From assembly GCA_028554645.1 (NCBI GenBank), contig JAQOOI010000019.1, positions 372,001 through 436,000 of the forward strand: DNA of 64,000 nucleotides, written 5' to 3'. How positions within the stretch are numbered: the first letter of the stretch is position 1; every line of letters begins with the position of its first letter. Shown piece after piece: positions 1 through 12,006 of this stretch. The notes below the pieces were generated by a model. It ran no database searches, was not told the DNA's origin, and saw only the letters and a list, made by a program, of their open reading frames with translations. The stretch is from Omphalotus guepiniiformis. Its lineage: Eukaryota > Basidiomycota > Agaricomycetes > Agaricales > Omphalotaceae. A program made the translations under genes and the position numbers.

Positions 1-740
1 TCGAGTTCGCACTCGGCGTTCGAGTACAGAATGTAAACGGTTGAATTTGAAGATGAACTTTCTAGTTTGGATAGGTTAGTGGCGTAATCGAACTATCCGT
101 GGAGTGAGCTTAACCATCTTACAGGTCGCGACTCGGCGTCCATGATTTTCGGTCAATAGGGTGTATATCCACGGGTGTATGTAGGTGTTTTGAGTTTTCG
201 CGTTCTACAAAGAATGTCACTTATTGAGTGAGAAGGTAAGAAAGTTTGAGTTGGTGTATTTGTGCGATTGGTTTTCAAATATAGGTGGTAGCCTGTCTAT
301 TACTGTGCTGTGGGATATGAACCCAGAATGAAAGCTCCGTGGAACTAGCATGCATACGTTCGTGAAAGACATCAATGTTCCCCTTCTGCCAATGTGCATC
401 GTTGATTTCGAATGAGCTTAACCATTGTACAGTTCCCGAGTCGGCGTCGATATTTTATGTATGTGTAGGTAATTCGAGGTACTAGTTCTATAGTTCTATA
501 CAGAATACACTACTTTAGAGCGCCAGTTTTTCTTGAGTGAGAAAGTGAGAAGGTAAGCTAGAAAGTTTGAGAGTCGTGTTGTTTCAAGTTTGTTTGGCCC
601 TCCCGAGCCATGTTTAAAAAAGAAAAGAGTTCATATCTATAGTCTAGAACTTGTTGGAAGACAACCGAAATGTTCGCTATCGTTGAATCCGACTGAGCTT
701 AACCATCATATAGATCCCGACTCAAGTCTCGGCCGTCGAC
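1..740. repeat. Diverged tandem repeats of about 290-310 bp
   Basis: The phrase TGAGCTTAACCAT recurs near 105, 413 and 694. Each time it is followed by a related CAG/AGATC..CGACTCGGCGTC stretch. A second phrase, TTGAGTGAGAA(A)GGTAAG..AAAGTTTGAG, recurs near 224 and 533. The spacing of roughly 290-310 bp for both phrases indicates about 2.5 diverged copies of one unit, probably continuing left of the window. No coding capacity is apparent. Confidence 0.6.
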
Positions 741-3700
741 TATGTTACACAACCGCGAATTAGGATATATGCTTATAACTATGTAGTAGATAACCTGAGC
801 TGTGAGCTGCTTTAAGCTACATTTATCAAAACAGATCTTGTCACTATCATTTTCCATGCATAAACACGATCGGCGAGACGAAGACAAATGAAATACGATT
901 CTGACTTTCTTCTGAGTCCTCCGCAGTATTTAATGTAGAATAATGTTTTGCCATTCTGATACAAAGGCGAACGTATCCGTCTTAAGGCACTCCTGTTATG
1001 ATACACATACTCAAGCAATGCATAATACCCATCGGTGTACAAAAGGGTTAGAACTTGAATCGAAAATCGACGATCGACGATCGACAAAGTGGTGCCTGCT
1101 GCCAGTGCTGTCGGACGACAGAGGCGACAGTTTATATCGAATTGAATCGATCGATCGAGAGATACGAAAAGAAAGAAGGTGTGTAGTACTACATAGGCCA
1201 CCCGCTACGCAGCACGTAGGTAAGCATGTAGGTTGGTAGGTCGGCAGTGTTTAATTTAGATAACGATGGAGGATGTAGAGGGCGTGGTGTAGTGGTGAAA
1301 TAGATATGTAGTCCTATTAATACCAACAGTACGATAGTCAGGTCCAGAGCAGGAAATGCTAAAGCACTAATTACCGCTGTGAGCCTATAGTAAACTTGTA
1401 CTAAGTAAGTTTGTGCCAATAATAGTGAGTGATTATAGGAGAAAGAAGCTTTCAGGTCGAGTCCGAGTCTTGATGGGATTGAGATACATAGTGTTGCCAA
1501 TATTTGCATAGGTAGAAAAAAGGGTAAATGCATTGACAAGACATTTAAGTCCGAACCCGAACCCGAGCCCGAGCCCGGATCCCGAAATTTGAGTCAGGAG
1601 CGGATGAGATCATTGAGATGGATGAAAATGACAAGACGACCAATGACAAGACGACCATAGAAAAATTTTAAGCATGTACGAATCGACGCGCAATCGCAAG
1701 GCCTAAGCTTCTGCCACCGGGGTCTATAGATCTAAAGGCTGTGAGGGACACTGGACAGGGTAAGTATCACTGCCAATCAGACAGTATCAGACACAGAGGC
1801 CCGTACGGCCGTAAGTCCCAGGGTCATCGAAACGTTTCGCTCTGAATGATTCTGCGCGGCTGAGGCGGCTGTATCAAGTTGTATCATCATGATGGCCAGT
1901 ATGATATCGATAACTGGCTCGAATGTTTATGTTAACCGTATCGTAAAGCAAGGTTCTGAAAATTTCTCCGAGTCGTCCGCGTCGACGCTTGCCATGGTCT
2001 CGTCCTTAGGGCGGTAAGGTCCGCCCTTAATTTGCACGGTCGTAAGTTGGTCGTATGCAGGTAACCGGCGAGAAACCCTCAACCCTCGCTAGGCTAAGTT
2101 TTAGGTCCGTGCTGTTGCCGTGCTGTTCAACGTTCATCGTTATCTTCAGCCTCAGGGATGGGATTCGTCGCGCATGCCATCGAGTTTTCTTCTTGTACTC
2201 GCTGTCGTCAGGGTCTGTTGGTTTCTTGTTCATGTATGGGGGAATCGTTGAGCGTCAAATGGTGTCAGGGTCAGGCTAATGTGGTAAGTAGACGCCGTTT
2301 CGACTATTTGAAGCGACATATGATAAAAAATGAGCCACGATATTACAAAATATGACAAGGTTACCTGGTAGTGGCATTAGTTGCGATATTAGTTGCTCTC
2401 CAGCGCAGCGTAGTACCATATCTTTTCATAGAGCTAAGTATAGCTTGAGCTAGCGCTCCACTTGGACGACTAGAGGGTGGTTTTACTGAGGGGCTGGTTT
2501 TTAAATTTGCTGCGGATTTGGACTGCAAATTTTCTCGGACCGATATACGTCATTCCCACGTGCGATAACTATTTATGGAAAGATACGATCAAAAAGAAGC
2601 GCCCTGGTTATCTTTTGTCCTCTTCCACTGCCTGCGGCACGGATTCGGAAGCAAAAAAAAGGGAGAAAGAGATAAAATTTTTTTTCATTTGGGTGGTTGA
2701 TCTTAGTGAGTGAGGCTATTACATACGCACGGACCCGATCTGAATTGATGAATGGGCCAAAGAAGCGAGGAATTGGTTATTTCGTCTGTTTTTGCAATTT
2801 TCCTGGTTATTTTTTGGTCCGTTGGAGCGATGGTCCATGCGAAGTGTTCTCGGGCAGCCGACTCGACTCCTCCCCCGGAAAGCCACACCAGTGACCACGC
2901 CACGCCACTTCCTACGTCTGTTGTCATCCAGCGGCGTCTTTCTCATTTCTGTCTATTACCTCGAGGGGGTTTCATCGTTGAACGTCGACGAAGGAACCAA
3001 AGAAAGGATAAGGCGGACGGGCCATCTTCATAGATATACTTGGCTTCTGCCGGTCATCCTCGTTGACAGCGCACAGCAAAAAGCTAGAATCGGGGACCTC
3101 TTAACTCGTCGTCGTTGTGTTGTTTCATCTCTCTTGCCCGCTCAAGGTCTCAACTCGGAGGACGCGAGATAAGGTGGAAAAACAAGAGCACGCCTTCAGG
3201 ATAACGTTTTATGAAGGCAACATCTTCAACCAATCCGGTGTAACAGATTGCTTTACGGTATATTCTCCCTTGATTGGACCTTTAACTGGTTACGAACGAG
3301 ATACGGAGCACGCTCGTTCGTTTCGTTTCGTTTCGCTTGGTACGCACGTTCGGAATTATCAGTTTCTTTCGCTCAAGGGAAAAATAGTTGTTCGAAACCC
3401 GAAACTCAAGGCATTGCTTTCGACTTCCATCAAACCCAAATATTTTCTTTTGAATCTTTGGATCGAATCTTGCCAAACAACCATCTATTCAGCCCTTCCC
3501 ATTCCATATTCCATCTATCCGAGGCAACAGGAGAGTCCGGCGTGGTTCTCAATCTCAATCTCGTTCCGAGGGTTATTTACAGTAACAAACCCCTCCTCTA
3601 CTTCTTGGCAAAACATATCCAAACGTTTCTGTGCTAATCATAGGCACAAATATTGCTTCCGTGAGTTGTTTGTTACATTTTTAATACACGCCCTCGTTTT

Positions 3701-4428
3701 TTTTTCTTCCGTTTTGTTTTTCTTGTGTTATATTGCGTTGCACTTTGAATTTCAACTCTTACCTCTACGAGGGGCTTCGAGCCTTCCCGAGTCATTTCTA
3801 CGGGTTTCGGGGTCTTTCAGGGCTTCGAGTCTTCGAGTCTAGTTGGGTCTTCCTGTTTTCGTTTAATACGTTTTGGGTTTTGGGTTTTCCGCATTCTGTT
3901 TTCCGGTTCTCGTCTTCCGAAGTGATACAGGACAGTAACTGACTTGTGATCTTTGTTTTCCCCTTCCCCCTCCTTCCCCTCCTTCTTCCTTCTCTCACTC
4001 ACTCGCTCGTTCCTTCGATCTACCCCACCAACCGTATCCTGTGTGAAATTTCACTCCTTCCTTCTCTTCCCCGTCCTTCTTAACTTCCCCTACCTCCGGC
4101 TCCACTCCCCCACTCTGCAAACGAACGAACGAACGCGCGGTTACCCCGTCCTTCATCCGTTCGTTCTACCGCTTCTTTGTCGCTTTTTGGTCGTGTCGTG
4201 GTCGCGTCCTGGGTGACGCAATACGCATATACACACCTCACGCGCACACTTTCACGCGTCACACTCGCGGTCGTTCGTGGGCTGTATTAAAACAACCTTG
4301 AAATATTCCGAAATTGTATCCTCATTCTTTCCGATCCGGGGGTATATCAACTCTATCAACCTTTCAACATCTCCCCTCCTCTTAACTTTTCTCTTAACCA
4401 TCCACTTGCCACACAAAAAACACCCCTA
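741..4428. other. Long intergenic region and CT-rich leader of the PRM10-like gene
   Basis: I see no gene here. Open frames such as the 241-codon one at 3117-3842 have no recognisable domain and biased low-complexity composition. From about 3930 to 4420 the + strand becomes strongly pyrimidine-rich (runs of CTTCC, CCTTC, TTCTC), the usual look of a basidiomycete core promoter and 5' untranslated leader ahead of the ATG at 4429. Confidence 0.5.
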
Positions 4429-7400
4429 ATGCCGTACGTCTACTACAACAACATCTCACCCATATCCCATGCGCCCCCTCACTACCGCTCGAACCCGCCG
4501 TCGCCGCCTGTTAGTATAATGGCCAAAAAGGATAAACAAGGGATCTCGCACTCCAACTCACGTTCGAGTTTGGGGTCCGCGAGGCAATATACACCGAGCC
4601 AGACGACGTCCTCGACGCCTTATTCGCCATATCAAGATCACGCGAATGCTTATGTGCAGCCGCAAACCCCTGGGAGTATGTATACGAGTTTTAGTTCCAA
4701 TCCTAGTTCTGCATCTGCGTCTGCGTCGCTGGCTACGCCTAACCCGCTCCCGACGACTCTTGAGGTAGGGGAGTCGGTTGGAGGGACTCCTGCTTCGAGT
4801 TCGGGTTCGGGTTCTGCGTCCAATTCGTCCCCTGATTATGTTCCTGCTTCTGTACCTGTACCTGCATGGGCGTCGACAGCGTTCGTCCCCCCTGCTGATA
4901 CGCGATATAGTGTCAGTGCGGGGGTAGACACGCAAGGGATAATAGCTCCTCCTCCAAACGCATACACGACAAACCTATTTATCGGATCTCCCGACTTTAC
5001 ATCTCCCCCATCGGCATCTGTACCTGCATCTGCTAGCAGTACTATTCCGAGCGCTCCTGGATTCACCACTACTACTACGTCTGGAGCTGGTAGCGGCTCA
5101 GGCGGGGTAGGAGGAGGAAGCGCGGGAGGAACGAAGACGCCCAAAAAAGCCAAGGTTGTCCAGTGGCTTGATCATCATTTGAACTCGCAGAGGGAGAGAG
5201 AGGAGAGGGAGAGGGAGGGGTGGGAGAGGGGACCATTTTCGCCTCATGCTCTTGATGAGAAGGGTATTGATGTATGTATTTTTGCCTTCGTTCTTGCCGC
5301 AAAGATGGTTCGCTGACACTTGATGTTTTTTTCTGTTTAGCTTAACCCGTTCAACGAGCTTACTTCAGCGCTTGAGAGGCATCAATCTCAATCGCAGGCA
5401 GGCCATCCTTCACAGTATCACAATCAGCACCATCAGCAGCAGCAGCACCCTCAGCATCAACAGCAGCTCCAACAGCATCAGCAGCCGCTCCAACTACAAC
5501 GTTCTCAATCGCAACCGCGAATTTCCTCACCAACTCCTCCACCACCAGCCGCACTTGCTCCCTTAACACCAATGTCTCCTTTGACCATCTCAACCTCCAT
5601 CAACACGAACGCAAACGCCAACAACACTGCGACTTGCACATTCAATGACGTCTGGGCGTCTACGACCTCAGGGCCCACGATGCTGGATTATGGGCATGGC
5701 GCTACTGCGATTACGACAGACGAATCGCCTACCACTGCTTCCCGTGCGCGGGTCGATGCCAATGCTATAAGACCTCAGTTGAGTTATGAGAAGAGTGATT
5801 CAGGCAATGGCAACTCGTATTTCTCGCGAGTGTCCCCACATTCGCATTCACAGTCGCACTCGCACTCGCATTCGCACTCACATTCGCCCTCGCCTGGTCG
5901 ATCTGCATCCGGTACTCGGTCCGGAACTGCGTCGGCGTCTGCTTCGGCTTCGCCACCCACTCCACCTTCACCGCCTGATCCACCAGATTCAAGAGATAGG
6001 AACAGGAAAGGCCCGAGAGAGTCTTCCTTTGGTATCGCTCATGCCGATATCGACCTCGATGCTGATCCTGATGCGGAAGCTGAAGCTCGAAGGGCCGGCT
6101 TAGGCGGGTTCTTTGATTCCTTGAAGAGGAGGACGGTCGGTACGCAGAACGGGAGCGCGTACGATGCTCCTGGACAGTTTATTGATGGTGACGAGAAAGC
6201 TGGGTTACCTCATGGTGGGGACGGTGAGGAGGATGCGCGGAGGAAAGCGAGGGGAATTGTTGGGAGGGCTGTTGCTAGTGGTCGGATTGGTGGTGGGAGG
6301 GAGAGTGATGGGGAGGGAGGTGATGGGGAAAGGGAAAGGGAAATGGAAAAAGAGAGAGGGAGGGAAAGGAGTGCGTGGATTAGGGCGAGGGGTGTTGGGA
6401 GGGCCGCGGCGAAGTTTAGAGTCAATGCTAAGAAGGGGCTTGTGAAGGGGAAGGGGACCAGAGCGCGTGGGTTGAAGTCTTCGTCTCCGTCTCCGACTTC
6501 GCCCACCTATCGCTCGAGGATGGGTGGCGATGATCAAGAGACGGACGCTGAGTATGCGTCTGCGCCTGAAGGCGATGGCGATGAAAGTAGGAAACGAGCC
6601 AATGGTGGGAAGGGGTTGTTTTCTAGACTTAGTGGACGTGGACATCGTAAGGAGTCGATCAAGAGGAGGGATTACGGGAATGAGGAGATTGATTTGATTG
6701 CTAGAGGGAGTAGGAAGAGGCGGGGTTGGGGTGGAAATGGTGCGGAATCTGATAGTGATGGGATGGGGGTTGGGCCAGGGTTTGGACTTGATGTCGAGAG
6801 GGATGCTGATACTGATGGGGAGAGTTTTAGGTCTGCGTAAGTGTTATTCTCGCTCTTTCCAATGTTGATTCAGGAGCTGATTTTATGATACAGGATGATG
6901 CCTCACCCTGCTGGGAACGGTGTGCTTTCTGCTTTGCTTGCTTTGTATAATGCGCAGAACTCTGATGGGATGGGGATGGGCATTGAGACGCCTAGTGTGT
7001 ATAGTGGGGCTTCGACGCCTGGCACCTTGGAGGACTACCCTGACAGGCCCTGGGTGAAAGGTGATCGCGAGAAGGAGAGGGAAAGGAGAAAAATGGCGAG
7101 GGAAGAGAGGGAGCGAGAGATCTCTGCGATTAGCGATGCTTCGACCAAAGTGGAGGTCCCCCCGATTCCTTCCCTTTCCGAATCTCCGAAAAACATAACT
7201 CCATCCCAGACACAAGTCGACCCAGATTCTTCTATTCCTTCGCCTACGTCTGCCAATCCTCTCCTGAGCTCACAGAGGAGATCTCTCCAGCTCCCTTCTA
7301 CCATGCGCGGCATGACATCTTCTGCTAAAGCCTTCCTGGGCCTCGGCACCTCACGTCCGCCCCAAGCCCGCAACGGTGGTGGCGTTTTCGGCTCGTTGAT

Positions 7401-10067
7401 TGCTAGCACGGGCAATATCAGTGGTGTAGCGGCGCCGGCGCCTAGTACGCTTGCACCGAGTGTGAAGAGGCCTGGGTATAATCTGAGTCGATATAGTTAT
7501 GGGGACGATGATGCTGTATCGTTAAAGTCGTGGAAGAAGGGGAAGGGAGAAGGGGAGAGGAAGCATCAGCCGAGCAAATCTCTCAGTAACGTCGAGCTCG
7601 AGTCGATTGGTACTGGCACAGGGACTGTTATGGGATCGGAATACGAGATTGGGGATCCTTTGACGCGCACGACGAGTACGCCTACGCCTACTGCTAGTGG
7701 ATTCGGGTTTGCAGCGAGGCAACAGATGCCCCCGCATAGCTCGATCCTCGTCAATCATAATCGTCCTCGATCGGAGATCGTACATGTTCAGTCACCCTTG
7801 GTCCATGCGTATAGCAGCAAGCCTTCTAGTGAAGGCGGCGAAGGTGAAAACGGCGCGGAAGCTGGGCGGAACGCGATATACACGACCGCGCATTCGCATT
7901 CTCACTCGCAACCGTTGGCGCGTACGCCTGTTTCGGCTTACATTGATGCACCTGCCGAGACGGACTATTTCGACTCTGATCATCGAAGGATGAACGATAA
8001 TGCTGGTGAGAGACGTGGTGATGGTCATGGCCACTCGAAATCGTCTTCCGGGGGTTTCTCTAGCATTGCCAAGAGGACGAAGTGGACTGGCGTGTTGAAG
8101 GATTTGCCTTATGCTGGGTCGATCATGAATCTACATATGACGCCTGGTGGTGGTGGTGGTGGGAGAAGTGGAAAGAGTACGCCTGCTACTACACCGGGTA
8201 GTACAACGACGAGTGAGAGGGGGGAGTGGAGTTGGTATTCTGAGAAGGAGAGTAAGGAAGATAGGGAGAAGAGGGAGAAGAGGGAGAGAGAGAGGAGAGA
8301 GAGGAAGAAGAGGAAGAAGGCGCAGATTTACGTACGGATTTTCCGTTACTCCTCTTGGTTCTGAGTATCCTGACGTTTGTCTTCCTTCTACAGATCACCC
8401 GACACGTTGCTCAAATCATCCAGCGCCAAGAATTCATCTGCAAGCTTGCACGGGCGATGATGATGTTTGGCGGGCCCGCGCATCGTCTTCAATCCCAGAT
8501 CAGTGCGACAGCTCGAGTGCTTGATATTGAGGTCTCGTGCATGTACCTCCCAGATGTGATGCTCATTAGCTTCGACGATTCGAATACGGGGACGAGTTTG
8601 ATCAAGTTCATAAGGCAGGGGAGTATGCTTGATTTGGGGAAGTTGAACACTGGGTATCTTATTTACTGGGCGGTACGTGCGGTCATGTGCTGCTCCCTTC
8701 TATCGATGAAGCTGATGACCTTTTCAGGTCATCCATGACGATGTCTCCGTGTCCGAGGCTTCTTCAGCGCTTGATCACCTCATGCGTTCCAAACCACACT
8801 ATAACTGGTGGCAGATTGTATTCATCGGAGGAATGTGCTCCGCAGCCATTTGCACTGTTTCGTTCAATGGTTCGTTCATCGACGCTGTAGCTGTGTTTCC
8901 ACTCGGGGCGCTATTAGTCGGTGTTCAACTGTTGAGTGTACGAAATGAGTTGTATAGCAATGTCTTTGAGTGAGTGGATTCCCTTGCTCGAGGCGCCCTG
9001 TTACTTGAACTAATAATCGTTACTATAGAATCACGATCTCGACCCTCTTTTCCTTCCTCTGTGGTGCCCTCGCCGCTACAGGAAAAATCTGCTACAGCGC
9101 CGCCGCTGCCTCTTCTATCGTGCTCATCCTCCCAGGATTCATCGTCCTATCTGGTGCCCTTGAAGTACTTTCGCGCAACATCGTAGCCGGATCTGTTAGG
9201 ATGTGTTATGCCGTCGTCTACTGTCTATTCCTCGGGTTTGGTCTTGCTATGGGTGCGGAGGCGTATGAAAAGATCATTGGGAGACCAATTTATGGGCTTT
9301 CGGATACGACGTGCGCAATGAGCCATGATCCCACAGGGCCGTGGTGGCAGAGGCCACCGAGCGAGTTCTGGGGTGAGTTGTCTTTTCTTGTTACGCGAGG
9401 GCTTTTTAGTGATACGCTTTTTTTGTGGCTTTTCCAGCATTCTTGACGGTCCCAATGTACTCTTTGTTTTTGAGTATGAAGAATCAACAGCCGTTGTTCA
9501 AGAAAGAGATGCTTATTCTCGTGTTTTTGTGTCCTGATTGAACCTTACACTGAGCCTTCTTTCCCATTTTAGCTTATTCTCGTGATCATCTCTTGCATTG
9601 GCTGGGTCACCAATCATTTTACTTCGACAAAGTTCGTCAATCAGAGTGATATTAGTTCTGCTGTTGGGTGGGTAACTTTATCTCTGGTTCTGCACGCATA
9701 GAGCTAATATTCCTATTAGGGCGTTCGCTGTTGGGTTCATCTCCAACATGTATGGACGATTCCTCTCAGGCAATGCGTTCGTCATCATGGTATGTCTAAG
9801 CCCTTATTAAGTTACTACTTTGGCTGATGAATTATGCAGATAACGGGTATCCTATTCCAAGTCCCCTCCGGTCTCGGCTCAGGTGGTCTTCTCGTGTTCG
9901 TCTCAGAGCAATCCGCGGGATCATCAACTTCGTACCTCTCCGGGTTCCAGACCGCGCTGCAGTTGATATCAGTCGCTATTGGGTTGACTGTTGGACTAGG
10001 GATCAGTCTGTTCTTGGCGCATCCAATCCAAAGTAGGAGACGGGCTGGAGGGATCTTCAGTCTTTGA
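4429..10067 (+). CDS. PRM10/ThrE-type membrane protein (threonine/serine exporter fold) with long disordered N-terminus
   Basis: Ten exons join in phase: 4429-5271, 5341-6836, 6894-8331, 8394-8672, 8728-8969, 9029-9372, 9438-9520, 9573-9667, 9720-9789, 9840-10067, giving 1705 residues. Residues 1 to about 1259 are low-complexity: poly-Q/H, SHSHSHS runs, and basic or acidic KRE-rich stretches. From exon 4 the protein follows the ThrE N-terminal domain (ITRHVAQIIQRQEFICKLARA, then FGGPAHRLQ). It then becomes a multi-span membrane domain with short hydrophobic segments and ends in the second ThrE-like domain (GGLLVFVSEQSAGSS). Yeast Prm10 is a pheromone-regulated member of this family; bacterial ThrE exports Thr/Ser. 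The substrate here is unknown. A second in-frame ATG at 4519 is an alternative start. The junction 9520/9573 is the least certain: the phrase CTTATTCTCGTG occurs on both sides of that intron. Confidence 0.9.
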
Positions 10068-10927
10068 GGTGGTAACTCACCCCTGTAATTCACCCGCTGA
10101 CGACGCTGGTCGGCTGGCTTATCAGGTCTTCGTTCGGTGTGGAGCACGTTCGACTCATATATGCCCCTTCTCCTTCTTTCTCTCATCCCCTATGACCTCA
10201 CATACATCTGAACTTCAGTTCATGCTCCATGCGTACGCGTGTAGCTTGAACTCGAATATGAACCTTCATTATCATCGGACATACTTTCTTCTCGTCTCCT
10301 CATCTCTCGGTTTTCTTGCTTTTGTAGATGGTCTTTTCCTCATCCTCTTCTTGCTTGCGTTCTCCAAGAAATCATGAACTATACTTTTCCTCTCGGGTAA
10401 TTTAGAGCAGTATATTGGTTTTTTTCATTGTATCCATCCATTTTCTCATCTTCCTACCCATGCTTCCCTGCTTCGTGTTAGTTGTATTTACTAGTCACCC
10501 CCATCTCGGATTTCGCGTTCCATGCAGGCGCCTTTTCCCCCATCTGTTCTTTGTTTAATTGCTCTTACCACTGCTATGTCCACGCCCCTAGACTGACGAG
10601 CTTCATGATCATTGATATAGATACTGATCTGTAATAACTGTTATTGTAGTCCTCTTCGGGCGTCACATAGATAGATACATAAGTACATACCAAGACTTCT
10701 TGCACACGTATATATAGAATAGTCATTTACATAGAGTAGAATCAATCTTGTTTTCATGATTGCCATTATGAACAACTTGGTGGACATGCGGAGCTTTGGC
10801 GCGCTCGATCACGTTAGATATGATTTGCTGGCCCGTGCGTCGCGTTTTCGCACCTGCCGTCTTCTATCATATTCTTCCTTGAAATTCCTGCTGGGACCTG
10901 AAGTGATTCAGAGATCTCTCCTACATC
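10068..10927. other. Intergenic region, 3' end of PRM10-like gene and promoter of cyclophilin H
   Basis: No gene is seen. The first part is T/C-rich and is probably the 3' untranslated region of the upstream gene. A TATATAGAATAG stretch near 10710 lies about 215 bp before the next ATG. Confidence 0.4.
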
Positions 10928-12006
10928 ATGTCGTCAACAACACGCCCAGTCGTATTCATGGACATCAACATTGGTGAAACACCTGCTGGTCGACTCAAAA
11001 TGGAGCTTTTCAGCGATATCGTTCCCAAGTTAGCGTCAAAATTTCTTGGGGGTTGATGGAGGAACCGGACTCAAATTCGTGTTTTATTTTCCTAGGACAT
11101 CAGAAAATTTCCGACAGCTTTGTACGGGAGAATACAGGTGTGTGGTCTGCTGTCATTTTCCTTTATAGCAAATCCGTGATAATCTAGTGCCATTCGGTGT
11201 CTAGAGTGAATTCTCGACCGCAGGGGTACAAGAATGCTACGTTCCACAGGTCTGTCAATCGTCCTCGCTTCCGTGATGTAGGCTACTGAAATATCTTCGT
11301 TTTTACAGAGTGTAGGACATCCTTCGTCATTCACAGCTGCTCTTGAAGCTCATCGAACTTTCCCGTGGATTTCAGCGTTCCAAATTTCATGTGTCAAGGT
11401 GAAGGGTTCATCAATTGAAGCACGTCCAAAGCACTGACGGGATTGGTGTCTTGTAGGCGGTGATTTTTTGAAAGGCGATGGGACTGGGTCGTTTTCGATA
11501 TACGGGGACAAGTTTCCAGTGAGTATTGCTTTTGGGTCAGAGCTATAGTCTAATGCTCATATGCGTTCACATAAGGACGAAAATTTTCAAATGAAGCACA
11601 CGGGTCCTGGCTTATTATCTATGGTGCGCTACCATGCTTTGCTCCACCTGTCCCGCCACCTTCATTTGATTATACCTCTTAACAGGCCAACTCTGGTCCG
11701 AATACGAACGGCTGCCAGGTGCGCCTTTCCTGTATCTTCTCGCTGCTGTCAGGCGAGTTCACTAAGGACATTATTCCAGTTCTTCATCACGACGGCGAAA
11801 TGCGACTTCCTCGACGGAAAACACGTCGTCTTTGGCAAAGTCATCGACGGAATGCTGACGTTAAGGAAGATTGAAAATGTGCCTACAGGTCCGAATAATC
11901 GACCCAAGCTAGTAGTCAAAATCACTGGTGCGGTTCACCTTTCACGCTATCTGGTTGTACTGACTTTGACGTCGTGTACTTTATTCCAGAATGCGGCGAG
12001 ATGTAG
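10928..12006 (+). CDS. Cyclophilin H-type peptidyl-prolyl cis-trans isomerase
   Basis: Ten exons encode 173 residues, close to the roughly 177 usual for cyclophilin H, the U4/U6-associated spliceosomal cyclophilin. Exons: 10928-11028, 11096-11137, 11205-11249, 11309-11311, 11376-11398, 11457-11518, 11576-11623, 11686-11718, 11780-11927, 11990-12006. Family landmarks are present in order: [16 protein letters not shown], the active-site [57 protein letters not shown] and the ending ECGEM. It catalyses prolyl isomerisation and by family acts in the nucleus. Exon 4 is only three nucleotides (AGT). Without it the catalytic Arg is replaced by Ser and one residue is lost; with it the family sequence is exact. 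Eight of the nine introns are about 50-70 bp. Confidence 0.93.

Noticed and set aside
3117..3842. 241-codon open frame upstream of the PRM10-like gene
   Set aside because: No domain, no signal peptide with coherent continuation, and CT-rich leader-like composition; overlapping frames are also open. Treated as non-coding leader.
11250..11375. Single 126-bp intron in cyclophilin H instead of a micro-exon
   Set aside because: It would turn the catalytic Arg into Ser and delete a conserved residue; the 3-nt exon restores the family sequence exactly.
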